DNA from: VRUE01 sp963701265
GTDB taxonomy: Bacteria > Actinomycetota > Thermoleophilia > Solirubrobacterales > 70-9
Length of the DNA stretch: 64,000 nt
Reading direction: 5' to 3'
NCBI GenBank assembly: GCA_963701265.1
Contig: OY969581.1
Coordinates: forward strand, 2,418,001-2,482,000
Position numbers and translations under genes: made by a program. Shown here piece by piece: positions 63,114-64,000 of the stretch. The notes beneath the pieces were generated by a model. The model worked only from the letters and a program-made list of their open reading frames with translations. It had not been told where the DNA came from and made no database searches. The number at the start of each line of letters is the position of its first letter. The stretch's first letter is position 1.

Positions 63114-64000
63114 TTAGGCCATCGCCCGCTGCAGGCCCTCGTCGATCGACCCGAGGAACTCCTGCGTGGTCTGGAACTCCTGCTCGGGGCCGACGAGCAG
63201 AGCCAAGTCTTTGGTCATCTTCCCGGCTTCCACCGTCTCCACACAGACTCGCTCCAAAGTCTCAGCGAAGCTCGAGACCGCGGGGGTGTCGTCAAGGCGG
63301 CCGCGCGCGGCGAGGCCGCGAGTCCAGGCGAAGATCGAAGCGATCGGGTTGGTCGAGGTCGGCTTGCCCTCTTGATGCTGGCGATAGTGACGGGTGACGG
63401 TGCCGTGCGCGGCCTCCGCCTCAACCGTTTTGCCGTCGGGGCTCATCAAAACGCTGGTCATCAAGCCGAGCGAACCGAACCCCTGGGCGACTGTGTCGGA
63501 CTGCACGTCGCCGTCGTAGTTCTTGCAGGCCCAGACGTAGCCCCCCTCCCACTTCAGCGCCGCCGCAACCATGTCGTCGATCAGGCGGTGTTCGTAGGTG
63601 ATCCCGGCAGCCTCGAACTCGGTCTTGAACTCAGCCTCATAGACCTCGGCGAAGAGGTCCTTGAAGCGACCGTCGTAGCGCTTGAGGATCGTGTTCTTGG
63701 TCGAGAGGTAGACCGGGTAGCCGCGATCGAGACCGTAGCGCATCGAAGCCCGGGCGAAATCGCGAATCGAGTCGTCGAGGTTGTACATCGCCATCGCGAT
63801 GCCACCACCGGGGAAGTCGTAGACATCGAGCTCAACCGGCTCCGAGCCGTCCTTGGGCGTGTAGGTGAGGGTCAGCGTGCCCTCACCGGGCACCACCATG
63901 TCGGTGGCCCGGTACTGGTCGCCGAAGGCGTGGCGGCCGATCACGATCGGCTTGGTCCAGCCCGGCACCAGGCGCGGGATGTTGGCGATCACAATCGGCT
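63114..64000 (-). CDS. icd: NADP isocitrate dehydrogenase (3' part; 5' end beyond window)
   Basis: About 295 residues of the C-terminal part of the homodimeric, eukaryote-like NADP-IDH: IVIGRHAFGDQYRATD, YVWACKNYDGDVQSDTVAQG (metal Asp), VEAEAAHGTVTRHYR and PTSTNPIASIFAWTRG. The whole protein is about 405 residues, so the N-terminus lies beyond base 64000. Decarboxylates isocitrate to 2-oxoglutarate; upstream of mdh. Confidence 0.95.
   Translation of the reverse strand, partial: PIVIANIPRLVPGWTKPIVIGRHAFGDQYRATDMVVPGEGTLTLTYTPKDGSEPVELDVYDFPGGGIAMAMYNLDDSIRDFARASMRYGLDRGYPVYLSTKNTILKRYDGRFKDLFAEVYEAEFKTEFEAAGITYEHRLIDDMVAAALKWEGGYVWACKNYDGDVQSDTVAQGFGSLGLMTSVLMSPDGKTVEAEAAHGTVTRHYRQHQEGKPTSTNPIASIFAWTRGLAARGRLDDTPAVSSFAETLERVCVETVEAGKMTKDLALLVGPEQEFQTTQEFLGSIDEGLQRAMA

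Overview
High-GC, densely packed bacterial chromosome segment. The mix of actinobacterial housekeeping genes (metG, glyQS-type glyS, NAD malate dehydrogenase, NADP isocitrate dehydrogenase, LCP protein, IclR/PucR/TetR regulators, MMPL pump) with exported proteins carrying a CSLREC-like beta-helix, RTX repeats and a Cys-rich module ending in a 'TPA' motif points to Actinomycetota, most likely class Thermoleophilia (Solirubrobacterales). This placement is inferred from family content; there is no rRNA in the window. No gap between genes exceeds 300 bases, and I see no insertion sequence, prophage or CRISPR array.

Layout. 1-9 kb: a GT-C-like membrane protein carrying two copies of an unusual 92-bp palindrome, then (minus strand) mfd, a SurA/PpiC-like foldase, eno and a DivIC/FtsB-like protein. 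9-13 kb: a GMC oxidoreductase convergent with an exported beta-helix protein. 13-15.4 kb: rplY, pth (apparent CTG start) and a crotonase-fold gene, overlapping. 15.4-19.4 kb (plus): UbiB-like kinase, DUF6159-like membrane protein and an ABC-2 exporter. 19.4-24.5 kb (minus): glmU-prs-GDPD, an HdeD-like protein, tRNA-Gln(UUG) on the plus strand and a PucR regulator. 24.5-28.7 kb (minus): tatD-rsmA-ispE-(DedA+PAP2 fusion)-small membrane protein. 28.7-38 kb: exported proteins, an FMN alpha-hydroxyacid oxidase, metG with an ABC exporter, rsmI with a ROK kinase, and an LCP protein. 38-46 kb: glyS, an AT-richer orphan gene, then an IclR-linked oxidoreductase/hydrolase cluster. 46-49.3 kb: small protein, acyl-CoA ligase and an R2lox-like di-metal oxidase fused to an SCP2-like domain. 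49.3-57.5 kb: RTX-like protein, amidase, MMPL/TetR pair and a GT39-like protein. 57.5-64 kb: hsp20-lon (lon with a single-base frameshift), a small Cys protein, a fatty acid hydroxylase, an AT-hook/winged-helix protein, mdh and the 3' part of icd.

How genes work together. Several minus-strand runs look like operons with 1-4 bp overlaps: glmU-prs-GDPD, ispE-DedA/PAP2, metG-ABC, rsmI-ROK, hsp20-lon and FAD oxidase-DAPG hydrolase. The IclR gene is divergent from the last cluster, with a nested palindrome at the shared 5' ends. Convergent pairs are separated either by long perfect hairpins or by short 3' overlaps with no room for a terminator.

Most notable: the in-frame twin palindromes, the R2lox-SCP2 fusion retaining the R2lox Val/Tyr cross-link pair, the lon frameshift just before its proteolytic dyad, the CTG-start pth in frame behind the rplY stop, and the IclR-controlled cluster.
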